A DNA stretch of 12,566 bases from an uncultured Collinsella sp. (GTDB taxonomy: Bacteria; Actinomycetota; Coriobacteriia; Coriobacteriales; Coriobacteriaceae): assembly GCA_900551625.1 (NCBI GenBank), contig URWZ01000022.1, forward strand, positions 1-12,566, read 5' to 3'. This document shows, one piece after another, positions 1 through 8,622 of the stretch; positions within the stretch are counted from its first letter, which is position 1, and every line of letters begins with the position of its first letter. Below the pieces are notes generated by a model that ran no database searches, was not told the origin of the DNA, and saw only the letters and a list, made by a program, of their open reading frames with translations. Position numbers and translations under genes: made by a program.

Positions 1-376
1 GCGTGTAGAGCGAGCGGGGGAGGAAGCACTGCCCGTCCGCGAAGATATCGAAGGTGACGTCATGGCCGGCGGCAATGCTATGGACGCGGTGGGCGATGGC
101 GCGGTCGAGCGGTCGGCTCAAAATGCGCGTAGCACGTGAAGTATCGGTGGGCGTACCATCGTCGAGCTGCCAGACGCTGGCACCGTTGGCGCAGACCGCG
201 TAGTGCACGGCGGGATGGGCGAGGATGGGCTCAAAGACGCCCGACAGCGGGCGCCCCGTGCAGGGCACAAACTCAATACCGCGTCGCGCAAGCTCGTCAA
301 GCATCGCCCAGGTGGCGTCGCTCATCTGCTTATCACTCGTCAGCAGTGTTCCATCCATATCGGAAAACACAATCAT
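1..376 (-). CDS. Cof-like HAD-superfamily hydrolase, N-terminal fragment
   Basis: Translating the reverse complement from the ATG at 376 gives an uninterrupted reading frame of 125 codons that runs off the left edge, so the C-terminal part is missing. The N-terminus MIVFSDMDGTLL is HAD motif I, with the nucleophile and acid/base aspartates at residues 6 and 8. A T-G-R at 40-42 after a short beta-strand fits the region that precedes the C2 cap in Cof/YbjI-type phosphatases. Members of this family are cytosolic Mg2+-dependent phosphatases of sugar phosphates or other small phosphorylated metabolites; the substrate cannot be told from sequence. The start is supported by a GAAAGG ribosome binding site about 10 nt upstream. 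It lies downstream of citrate synthase on the same strand but beyond that gene's terminator, so it may be transcribed by read-through or its own promoter; I saw no convincing -10/-35 pair. Confidence 0.88.
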   Translation of the reverse strand, partial: MIVFSDMDGTLLTSDKQMSDATWAMLDELARRGIEFVPCTGRPLSGVFEPILAHPAVHYAVCANGASVWQLDDGTPTDTSRATRILSRPLDRAIAHRVHSIAAGHDVTFDIFADGQCFLPRSLYT

Positions 377-401
377 TTGATGCAGCCCTTTCTACTGGCA
401 T

Positions 402-440
402 AAAAAGCGTGGCCGAGGGCGGTGATGCCCTGGCCACGCT
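402..440 (-). terminator. Intrinsic terminator of the citrate synthase gene
   Basis: On the minus strand AGCGTGGCC and GGCCACGCT form a 9-bp stem (406-414 with 432-440). A two-base mismatch follows, then GGGC/GCCC extends it around a GGTGAT loop. The run of T residues on the minus strand (A402-A406 on the plus strand) follows the stem. It begins about 24 nt after the citrate synthase stop codon and ends about 25 nt before the HAD start, so it separates the two genes transcriptionally. Confidence 0.85.
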
Positions 441-463
441 CGGGTTCTATAACGGTCCGCGTC

Positions 464-1882
464 CTAGCGATCGGCGAGCGGCTTGTACTTCAGCGGCTCG
501 ATAACCGGGCGATACGCGGGACGGATGATGCGGTGCGCGCAGAAGAGCTCTTCCATGCGGTGCGCCGACCAGCCTGCCATGCGGGCGACGGCGAATAGCG
601 GCGTAAAGAGCGTCTCGGGCACGCCGAGCATCTTGTAGATAAAGCCCGTGTAGAGGTCGATGTTGGCGCAGATGGGCTTGGTCATGCCGTGGTCGCGCAT
701 CACCAGCGGTGCCAGGCGCTCGATGCGCTCGATGAGCGCGAACTCCTCGCCCAAGTCCTTCTTGGCGGCAAGCGTGCGCGCGTAATGGCGGCACACCTCG
801 GCGCGCGGGTCGCTCAGCGTATAGACGGCGTGGCCCATACCGTAGATGAGGCCCGTGCCGTCGAAAGCCTGCTTGTCGAGGATCTTGCCCAGGTAGGCCG
901 CGACCTCGTCCTCGTCCTCCCAGTTGGAGACATGCGCGCGGATGTCCTCGTGCATAGACACGACCTTGGCATTGGCACCGCCGTGGCGCGGGCCCTTGAG
1001 CGAGCCGATAGCCGCGGCGTAGGCGGAATACGGGTCGGTGGCCGAGGAGGACAGCACACGGCAGGCAAACGTGGAGTTGTTGCCGCCGCCGTGCTCGGCA
1101 TGCAGCATGAGCATCACGTCGAGCAGCATGGCCTCATCGCGGGTGAACGCCATGCCGCCGCGCAGGACCTGCAGAATGGTCTCGGCGGTGGAGAGGCCGG
1201 GCGTGGGGTGCGGCACGTGAACCTCGGAGCCGCGAAGCTTGGCGATCGAGGCCATGTGGGCGAAGGCGGCGATGCGCGGGAGACGTGCGAGCATGGAAAT
1301 GGCGACGTCGATTTCGTGCTCGGGCGTGATCACGTCTGGTTCGGCATCGAAGGCGTAGAGCAGCAGCACGGCGCGCTGGAGCACGTTCATGATGCTCGAC
1401 GACACCGTGGTCATAGGGAACTCTTTGACGTACTCGTCGCTCAGATGTCTAAAGGCGCCCAGGCGCTCGCAAAAGCCGTCGAGCTCTTCCTTGTTGGGCA
1501 GCGAACCCGTGATAAGCAGATAGGCGACTTCCTCGTAGCCGTAGCGATTCTCGGCCTGGGCATTGTTGACCAGATCCTCGATGCTGTAGCCGCGAAGCGT
1601 GAGCTTGCCCTGATCGGGCACGACCTTTCCGTCGACCTTGTTGTAGCCGTGCACATCCGAGATGCGAGTGAGGCCCGCGACCACGCCCGAGCCGTCGGCA
1701 TTGCGCAGGCCGCGCTTGACATTGTGCTCAACAAATAGGCCCTCGTCATAAGGGTCAGTCGGCAGGCCATAGTAGAGATTTTCGCTTTCGGGCGAAATCT
1801 GGCGGCTCGCTTCGTAATCCAAGACCAGGCGGCTCAGGTGGTCGTCGAAGCGGTAATAGATTTTCTTGGCGTCGTAGGCCAT
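464..1882 (-). CDS. gltA: Citrate synthase (citrate/2-methylcitrate synthase family)
   Basis: The 472-residue protein condenses oxaloacetate and acetyl-CoA to citrate in the cytosol. All three catalytic residues of the family are visible: His264 in HAEHGGGNNSTF, His351 in the signature-like GMGHAVYTLSDPR, and Asp409 in CANIDLYTG. The substrate-binding region GPRHGGAN (about 297-304) is also present. It is longer than the 370-430 residues of most bacterial enzymes because of an N-terminal extension of about 60 residues, as in the long-form enzymes of some anaerobes. The ATG at 1882 has a GGAGAGGAG ribosome binding site about 6 nt upstream. The ACT-domain gene ends 77 nt upstream on the same strand with no terminator seen between them, so co-transcription is likely. 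A 2-methylcitrate synthase role cannot be excluded, but no prp genes are nearby. Confidence 0.95.
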   Translation of the reverse strand: MAYDAKKIYYRFDDHLSRLVLDYEASRQISPESENLYYGLPTDPYDEGLFVEHNVKRGLRNADGSGVVAGLTRISDVHGYNKVDGKVVPDQGKLTLRGYSIEDLVNNAQAENRYGYEEVAYLLITGSLPNKEELDGFCERLGAFRHLSDEYVKEFPMTTVSSSIMNVLQRAVLLLYAFDAEPDVITPEHEIDVAISMLARLPRIAAFAHMASIAKLRGSEVHVPHPTPGLSTAETILQVLRGGMAFTRDEAMLLDVMLMLHAEHGGGNNSTFACRVLSSSATDPYSAYAAAIGSLKGPRHGGANAKVVSMHEDIRAHVSNWEDEDEVAAYLGKILDKQAFDGTGLIYGMGHAVYTLSDPRAEVCRHYARTLAAKKDLGEEFALIERIERLAPLVMRDHGMTKPICANIDLYTGFIYKMLGVPETLFTPLFAVARMAGWSAHRMEELFCAHRIIRPAYRPVIEPLKYKPLADR

Positions 1883-1959
1883 GCGCGCTCCTCTCCGGTC
1901 CGCTTTGGGGCGGCGCGCTTGGACGATATGACGTCAAGCTGCCCCGAGCGGCTTGTTCG

Positions 1960-2247
1960 CTACAGGCGGTACATAAAGTTGAAGACGTCCTCGCGCTGGA
2001 TGGACACGTTGACGCCCGAAAGCTCGCCGGCCTCGGCCAGCGCCTTCTGCAGCTCGGCGAAGTCGAGCTTGGACTCGGCGGTGTCGGCCAGCATGGTCAT
2101 GGTGAAGATGTCCTCGATAATGGACTGCGTGATGTCGCGGATGTCGACGTTGGCCTCGCCTAGGACACGGGTGACGCCGGCGACGATGCCGGGGCGGTTC
2201 TTGCCAAGGACGGTGATGACGATGCGGGAGGACGAGATCTCGGCCAT
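1960..2247 (-). CDS. ACT domain-containing protein (UPF0237/GcvR-like)
   Basis: A 95-residue protein made almost entirely of one ACT fold. The N-terminal strand and loop SRIVITVLGKNRPGIVAGV (residues 7-25), then ANVDIRDITQSI (32-43), match the small stand-alone ACT proteins of the UPF0237 family. ACT domains bind amino acids or other small ligands at dimer interfaces and act as sensors; the ligand here is unknown. The ATG at 2247 is preceded by GAAAGGG about 6-7 nt upstream. In many Firmicutes the homologue is followed by a DUF711/UPF0210 gene; here the next gene is citrate synthase, 77 nt downstream. That suggests, without proving, a metabolic-regulatory link. The assignment to an ACT protein is firm; the role is not. 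Confidence 0.9.
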   Translation of the reverse strand: MAEISSSRIVITVLGKNRPGIVAGVTRVLGEANVDIRDITQSIIEDIFTMTMLADTAESKLDFAELQKALAEAGELSGVNVSIQREDVFNFMYRL

Positions 2248-2484
2248 GGGAAACCCTTTCGCGTGGTTGCGGCGCGCGGGGGCGCTCCGCTACGGTACAG
2301 TGTTCATCATTGTACCTGTCCTGCGCAAAAAAGGGCACCTTTGCTGCGGCGTTACACGTCTGCAACATGGGGTGCTTGTCTCGCGGGGTGTATTTTTGGC
2401 ACCCTGGACAGGTCAGGCGGTTCCTGTTGGCGCCGCGATCGGGCAGATGCACCTGTGCGCTCCGGTGCAAAGACCGTGAACCTT
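2248..2484. other. Divergent intergenic region upstream of rpmE and the ACT gene
   Basis: No gene can be supported here; the open frames are short and lack ribosome binding sites. It contains several short inverted repeats: GGTACA/TGTACC at 2294-2316, GGGTG/CACCC at 2386-2404, and TGCACC/GGTGCA at 2448-2469, the last ending 15 nt before the rpmE -35. Fragments such as GGACAGGT near 2407 resemble the core of the 33-nt palindromic repeats elsewhere in the window, but they lack matching arms and are at best decayed copies. Confidence 0.5.
2309..2314 (-). promoter_or_regulatory. Candidate -10 element for the ACT/citrate synthase transcript
   Basis: On the minus strand the hexamer TACAAT lies about 62 nt upstream of the ACT gene start, a good match to the housekeeping -10 consensus. 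No good -35 hexamer is found at 16-18 nt spacing. The hexamer sits in the arm of an inverted repeat, GGTACA (2294-2299) with TGTACC (2311-2316), which could be an operator or a hairpin at the very 5' end of the transcript. Moderate to low confidence. Confidence 0.4.
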
Positions 2485-2513
2485 TTGTGGGACGCTCGAC
2501 GCCGTGGTACCAT
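2485..2513 (+). promoter_or_regulatory. rpmE promoter
   Basis: TTGTGG (2485-2490) and TACCAT (2508-2513) are separated by exactly 17 bp, and a TG precedes the -10. This is a plausible sigma-70-type promoter that would start transcription near 2520, just ahead of the two-hairpin leader. Confidence 0.6.
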
Positions 2514-2519
2514 AGCCGA

Positions 2520-2597
2520 GTTTGTTGTCTTGGTCGGAAACCAAGACGCCTTATGCGCTGATCGGTAACCAGCGCCTGACCAATAAGGAGTCCTACC
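2520..2597 (+). promoter_or_regulatory. L31 ribosomal leader (cis-regulatory RNA, L31-Coriobacteria-like)
   Basis: The rpmE 5' UTR contains two consecutive hairpins. Hairpin 1 (2527-2547) has an 8-bp perfect stem, GTCTTGGT with ACCAAGAC, closing a CGGAA loop. Hairpin 2 (2555-2575) has the stem GCGCTG with CAGCGC, an A x C mismatch, a T-A pair and a CGGTA loop. Both present the same 12-nt motif, GRTCGGWAACCA, at 2532-2543 and 2560-2571. The ribosome binding site AAGGAG (2585-2590) follows 9 nt later. Leaders through which L31 represses its own mRNA are known in several phyla, including a reported Coriobacteria class. Assignment to that class is my inference from location and structure; I could not align to a covariance model. 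Confidence 0.65.
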
Positions 2598-3023
2598 ATG
2601 AAGCAGGGTATCCATCCCCAGTATGTCGAGTGCACGGTGACGTGCTCCTGCGGCAACACCTTCAAGACGCACGCTACCGTGTCCGAGATGAAGGTCGAGC
2701 TTTGCAACGAGTGCCACCCGTTCTACACCGGCCAGCAGAAGTTCGTCGACACCGGTGGACGCGTCCAGCGCTTCGCCGACAAGTTCGGTGGCGCCGCTGC
2801 CGCTCAGCTCAAGAAGGCCGAGGAGGCCAAGGCTGCCAAGGCCGCCAAGGCTGCTGAGGCCGAGGCCGCTCGCAAGGCCGCCGCTGAGGCTAAGGCTGCC
2901 GAGAAGGCCAAGCGTGCCGCTAAGTTTGCCGAGGAGGCTGCCAAGCAGGCCGCCGAGGCTCCCGCAGAGGCTCCCGTCGAGGAGGCCGCTGCCGAGGCCG
3001 AGACCACCGAGGCTGCTGAGTAA
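2598..3023 (+). CDS. rpmE: 50S ribosomal protein L31 with a long C-terminal A/K/E tail
   Basis: Residues 1-65 are a typical zinc-binding (C+) L31 of the large ribosomal subunit: MKQGIHPQY at the start, C16-x-C18 and C36-x-x-C39 as zinc ligands, then [21 protein letters not shown]31 helps form the central intersubunit bridge. Normal L31 ends near residue 65-80. Here a low-complexity tail of about 76 residues follows, first Lys/Ala-rich (66-118), then acidic with Ala, Glu and Pro (about 119-141). The frame is open, with normal GCC/AAG/GAG codon use and a proper TAA, so the tail looks real, not a frameshift. AAGGAG lies 7 nt before the ATG. The gene has its own promoter, leader and terminator and is probably monocistronic. 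Confidence 0.96.
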   Translation: MKQGIHPQYVECTVTCSCGNTFKTHATVSEMKVELCNECHPFYTGQQKFVDTGGRVQRFADKFGGAAAAQLKKAEEAKAAKAAKAAEAEAARKAAAEAKAAEKAKRAAKFAEEAAKQAAEAPAEAPVEEAAAEAETTEAAE

Positions 3024-3056
3024 ATAGCTCGCCGCGGAATCACTCGTATTCATGGC

Positions 3057-3096
3057 TAAAGGGCCGCGTATCCATCTGGGTGCGCGGCCCTTTTCT
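3057..3096 (+). terminator. rpmE intrinsic terminator
   Basis: GGGCCGCG (3061-3068) pairs with CGCGGCCC (3083-3090) around a 14-nt loop. AAA precedes it and TTTTCTC follows. It lies 34 nt after the rpmE stop codon. Confidence 0.92.
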
Positions 3097-3100
3097 CTTA

Positions 3101-3133
3101 TTGGTGCAAACGACCCCATCCCCATGGCACCAA
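3101..3133 (-). repeat. 33-nt palindromic element, copy 1
   Basis: Read on the minus strand this is a 33-nt unit: a 10-nt arm starting TTGGTGC, a diverged core GGGGATGGG, the tetramer GTCG, and a 10-nt arm ending GCACCAA. Arms are complementary at 8 of 10 positions. It is separated by one base from an inverted partner copy at 3135-3167, so the pair can also fold into one hairpin with a 13-bp outer stem (3101-3113 with 3155-3167). Confidence 0.75.
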
Positions 3134-3134
3134 A

Positions 3135-3167
3135 TTGGTGCGAAGGGGACAGGCTCGTTTGCACCAA
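3135..3167 (+). repeat. 33-nt palindromic element, copy 2
   Basis: A 10-nt arm (TTGGTGCGAA), the core GGGGACAGG, the tetramer CTCG and the arm TTTGCACCAA. The arms pair along their full length with one G-T wobble. It has the same layout and length as copies 1, 3 and 4. Confidence 0.85.
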
Positions 3168-3198
3168 AAGGTAGGATGCAGCGTTTTCCCAGATAAAA

Positions 3199-3231
3199 CC
3201 TGCCAAAATAAACCAGTCCCTTTTTGGCAGG
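3199..3231 (-). repeat. 33-nt palindromic element, copy 3
   Basis: On the minus strand: arm CCTGCCAAAA, core AGGGACTGG, tetramer TTTA, arm TTTTGGCAGG, with perfectly complementary 10-nt arms. Similarity to copy 4 continues past the unit: 3192-3230 matches 12479-12517 in inverse orientation at 37 of 39 positions. Confidence 0.85.
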
Positions 3232-3349
3232 CTGTCGTAGTTATTACGTGGTCGAGCGTGTCGACCGCATAGGCGGCGCCTTGTTTGGCTAAAGTACAAA
3301 TATCTGTGTTTAACTCGTCCAAGGTTTCATGCCGCGGGCGATGGCCAAA

Positions 3350-3355
3350 AAGGAA
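3350..3355 (+). promoter_or_regulatory. secA ribosome binding site
   Basis: AAGGAA lies 6 nt before the ATG at 3362. This decides the start: the upstream in-frame ATG at 3329 has no such site, and the ATG at 3371 is too far away. Confidence 0.65.
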
Positions 3356-3361
3356 AACCAC

Positions 3362-6168
<2,807 letters not shown>

Positions 6169-6169
<1 letters not shown>

Positions 6170-7317
6170 TGGCCGAGACTCTAGAGGTGACGCCCGCCGA
6201 GTTGGACGCATTTGCGGACCGACTCGGCGAGGTCGAGTCGTATCTCCATTTGGACGAGAAGCGCACCCGCGTAACGGAGCTCGAGGCCAAAAGCGTCGCC
6301 CCGGGCTTTTGGGACGATGCCGATGCAGCTCGCGCCACGATGGAGGAGATTGCGCGCGCCAAGGAGGACATCGCCGCCGTGGATACCGCGCGCGGAGAGC
6401 TTTCCGATGCTCGCGCCGCGTTGGAGCTTGCCGAGGAAATGGGCGATGACCCCGATGCCGCTGCGCTGCGTGAGGAGGCTGCCGCCACGGCGGAGCGCCT
6501 ATCCCGCGCCATCGACGAGCTTGAGCTTGCGAGCTGGTTTACCGGGGAGTTCGACCATGGCGACGCGATTGTGACCATCAAGCCCGGACAGGGTGGCTTG
6601 GAGGCCCAGGACTGGACCTTCATGCTCTTTAAGATGTACATGAAGTACTGCCAGCGCCGCGGTTGGAAGGTCACCATCAACGATTGCCCCGCGGCCGAGG
6701 TCATCGGCATCGATCGCGCGACCTTTACCGTCGAAGGCAAGGATGCCTTTGGCATGCTTCGCGCCGAGGCCGGAGTTCACCGCCTGGTGCGCATTAGCCC
6801 CACCGACGACAAGAAGCGCCGCCAGACCACGTTTGCCGGCGTCGAGGTCATTCCGGTGCTACCCGACGATATCGATATCGAGATTAATCCCGATGACATT
6901 CGCGTCGACGTATACCACGCAAGCGGCCCGGGCGGTCAGGGCGTCAACACCACCGACTCCGCCGTGCGCGTGACGCATTTCCCCAGCGGTATCGTGGTCA
7001 CGTGTCAAAACGAGCGCAGCCAGATTCAAAACAAGGCCGCGTGCATGCAGATCCTCAAGGCGCGTCTGTACGAGATTGAGCTCGAAAAGCGCGCCGAGGC
7101 CCTGGATGAGATTCGCGGACCCAAGACCACAATTGGTTTTGGCAACCAGATCCGCAGCTACGTGCTCTACCCGTACCAGATGGTTAAGGACCTGCGCACG
7201 GGCGTGGAGACCAGCAACGTCGAGGCCGTTCTTGACGACGGCGATCTGGATCCGTTTGTGATTGGCTATCACCGTTGGGCTACCGGCAACGCTGACGCGG
7301 AGACCCCGTCCGCATAG
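6169..7317 (+). CDS. prfB: Peptide chain release factor 2 (RF2), no programmed frameshift
   Basis: A 382-residue class I release factor that ends translation at UGA and UAA. The peptidyl-tRNA hydrolysis motif GGQ is at 255-257 in SGPGGQGVNTTDSAVR. The codon-recognition loop reads S210-P211-T212 in RLVRISPTDDKKRRQTTF, where RF2 normally has SPF. The overall sequence (DDIDIEINPDDIRVDVYHASG; SQIQNKAACMQILKARLYE) is clearly RF2 and not RF1. Many bacteria need a +1 frameshift near codon 26 (CTT TGA C after a Shine-Dalgarno-like stretch); here the corresponding region encodes VESYLHLDEKR in one continuous frame with no in-frame TGA, so that autoregulation is absent. The ATG overlaps the secA TAA by one base, which fits the common secA-prfB gene order. 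Confidence 0.96.
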
Positions 7318-7336
7318 ACCGCTCGGTTTATGCGGA
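7309..7336 (+). other. Hairpin spanning the prfB stop codon
   Basis: TCCGCATA (7309-7316) pairs with TATGCGGA (7329-7336); a G-T pair and an ACC/GGT inner stem follow. The hairpin contains the TAG stop at 7315-7317. No T-run follows, so it is not a classical terminator; it may protect the 3' end or slow ribosomes at the stop. Confidence 0.55.
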
Positions 7337-7357
7337 AATGGATTAAAGCCCTCCGAG

Positions 7358-7408
7358 CAGGGTGGTTTTGTATCCAGAACATACCCTGTACAGGGGTGGT
7401 TTTTGTCC
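7358..7408 (+). repeat. Two imperfect 18-nt direct repeats
   Basis: CAGGGTGGTTTTGTATCC at 7358-7375 recurs, slightly changed, as CAGGGGTGGTTTTTGTCC at 7391-7408, with starts 33 nt apart. Each is preceded by a CCCT that can pair with the AGGG (CCCTCCGAGCAGGG and CCCTGTACAGGG), so each looks like a small hairpin followed by a T-rich tract, a weak terminator-like shape. Possibly tandem weak terminators of the secA-prfB operon. Confidence 0.5.
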
Positions 7409-7418
7409 GGCGAATCGG

Positions 7419-7424
7419 TAGAAT
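7419..7424 (+). promoter_or_regulatory. Candidate -10 for yitT
   Basis: TAGAAT lies 61 nt upstream of the YitT start codon. The sequence at -35 spacing (GTGGTT) is weak. If used, the transcript would begin near 7431 and meet the terminator hairpin before the ribosome binding site. Confidence 0.3.
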
Positions 7425-7443
7425 CGAATACAAGAAGAAGTTC

Positions 7444-7472
7444 AAAGCGCATCCGATGGGGTGCGCTTTTTT
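7444..7472 (+). terminator. Intrinsic terminator or attenuator directly before yitT
   Basis: AAAGCGCA (7444-7451) pairs with TGCGCTTT (7462-7469); T-G, C-G and C-G pairs extend the stem around a GATG loop, and a run of six T ends at 7472. It is a strong intrinsic terminator. The next base begins the yitT ribosome binding site, so it either ends the prfB operon or attenuates yitT. Confidence 0.85.
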
Positions 7473-7480
7473 AAAGGAGG
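7473..7480 (+). promoter_or_regulatory. yitT ribosome binding site
   Basis: AAAGGAGG, a near-perfect Shine-Dalgarno, lies 4 nt before the ATG at 7485. It selects this start over the GTG at 7461, which lies inside the terminator stem. Confidence 0.85.
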
Positions 7481-7484
7481 CAGC

Positions 7485-8375
7485 ATGGCATATCGTCTGG
7501 ACATCAAGCGCATTCTTTCGATGAACTTCTTTCACGATCTACCCCAGATCATGTTGGGGTGTGCCTTGGCCGCCATCGCGACCGACCTGTTTTTGATTCC
7601 CAACGGTCTTGCAGCCGGTGGCGTTACGGGCCTTGCGACGATTATCCAGGCAGTCGGCGCAGCGCGAGGCGTGTCGCTTCCTGTCGGTATCCAGACCATC
7701 GTGATGAATGCCTTGCTGCTGCTGGTCGTTATGCGCGAGGGCGGCATGTTCTATGTGGTGCAGACGGCGACGGGCTTTGTGCTTCTGGGCTTCTTTACCG
7801 ATCTGTTTGCCCCGTTTGTAGCGCCTCTGGCACATGCTGACCTGATGCTTCCCGCTATGTGGGGCGGCATTATCACGGGCATCGGTTACGGCATGGTATT
7901 GCGCGCTGGCGCCAACACCGGCGGCTCGGACACGATTGGCCAAATCATCTCGCGTAACACCTCGCTGCCGGTGGGCTCGACCGTCATGGCAATCGACGTT
8001 GCCGTATGTGCGGCATCGGCTCCGGTCTTCTCGCTCGAAAATGCTCTGTATGCAGGACTTTCGATGGTGATCAGCGGCTATGTGATCGACGCCGTGGTCG
8101 ATGGCGGCAATAAGCGTCGTATGGTGCTCATCATCTCGGATAACTTCCCCGATATCGCGGCCGACATCATGTATGGCCTGGGCCGCGGCTGCACCAAATT
8201 AAAGGCGACCGGTATGTATTCGGGCGTCGAGAAGCCGGTGATCATGGTGATCGTTAGCCGTCGAGAGCTCAACACCCTCAAAACGATCGTACGCGAGCGC
8301 GATCCTCACGCCATTGTGACGGTCGCCGACGTTACGGAAGCCTTCGGTGAAGGATTCAAGGACATTAACGCGTAG
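7485..8375 (+). CDS. YitT family membrane protein (DUF161-DUF2179)
   Basis: A 296-residue integral membrane protein. After a short amphipathic N-terminus, hydrophobic segments lie at about 20-42, 45-58, 66-83, 90-112, 122-142 and 165-200. The conserved YitT signature appears as GYGMVLRAGANTGGSDTIGQII (about 134-155). The soluble C-terminal part (about 210-290: RRMVLIISDNFPDIA, TGMYSGVEKPVIMVIV, RERDPHAIVTVADVTEAFGEGF) is a DUF2179 domain, which in relatives has a ferredoxin/PII-like fold and may bind a ligand. YitT proteins are thought to be transporters but no substrate is established. Transcription is probably separate from prfB because an intrinsic terminator lies between them. Confidence 0.93.
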   Translation: MAYRLDIKRILSMNFFHDLPQIMLGCALAAIATDLFLIPNGLAAGGVTGLATIIQAVGAARGVSLPVGIQTIVMNALLLLVVMREGGMFYVVQTATGFVLLGFFTDLFAPFVAPLAHADLMLPAMWGGIITGIGYGMVLRAGANTGGSDTIGQIISRNTSLPVGSTVMAIDVAVCAASAPVFSLENALYAGLSMVISGYVIDAVVDGGNKRRMVLIISDNFPDIAADIMYGLGRGCTKLKATGMYSGVEKPVIMVIVSRRELNTLKTIVRERDPHAIVTVADVTEAFGEGFKDINA

Positions 8376-8610
8376 GCTGAATTTCGGTTTGCGGATCATT
8401 TTTGTGCCGGGGCGAGAGGCAGCCACCGCATCCAAAAGACGTTCACATTGGTAAACCGTTTCATCAGCGATTCTGCCTGCTCAATTGTTCAAATAATGAT
8501 AAATACTCTGGTAAAGCTTCCAGTTTCCAGCATAATGAATGACGTACGTGCATCGCGGCTGGGTTGGGACTACCTTTCTGTGCCGTGCGCATCTTGTCTA
8601 AAGAGGATGA
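8376..8610 (+). other. Intergenic region upstream of the transketolase operon
   Basis: This stretch of about 235 nt has no gene. A patch at about 8480-8545 is clearly AT-richer than its surroundings (for example TTGTTCAAATAATGATAAAT) and probably carries the transketolase promoter. Candidates such as CATAAT near 8532 lack a good -35, so no exact promoter is called. No terminator for yitT is evident. Confidence 0.4.
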
Positions 8611-8622
8611 AAGGAAGGCACA

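Larger units (their letters stand above)
3097..3349. other. Repeat-rich intergenic region between rpmE and secA
   Basis: This 250-nt stretch has no supported gene. Its first half is filled by three 33-nt palindromic elements (3101-3231). The rest (3232-3349) is less GC-rich near 3280-3320 and should carry the secA promoter, but I could not pick a convincing -35/-10 pair. Confidence 0.6.

Noticed and set aside
689..1738. 349-codon open frame antisense to citrate synthase
   Set aside because: Shadow of a gene with all catalytic residues on the other strand; the translation resembles no family.
2386..2420. Possible fifth copy of the 33-nt element (GGACAGGT and TTTTTGGCA present)
   Set aside because: The pieces are in the wrong order and no complementary 10-nt arms flank a core.
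2804..3043. Minus-strand Ala/Ser-rich frame within rpmE
   Set aside because: Reverse reading of the low-complexity L31 tail; no start signal.
3101..3231. CRISPR-like repeats
   Set aside because: Units alternate in orientation, have different arms, no constant spacer length, and no cas genes are in the window.
3329..3361. Longer SecA start (MPRAMAKKENH extension)
   Set aside because: No ribosome binding site upstream; the site AAGGAA at 3350-3355 is placed for the ATG at 3362, and SecA families begin close to that residue.
7461..7484. GTG start for the YitT protein
   Set aside because: It lies inside the terminator stem; a near-perfect Shine-Dalgarno supports the ATG at 7485.
8376..8622. 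Riboswitch (for example TPP) ahead of the transketolase genes
   Set aside because: I could not find the conserved TPP aptamer segments or a terminator/anti-terminator pair.
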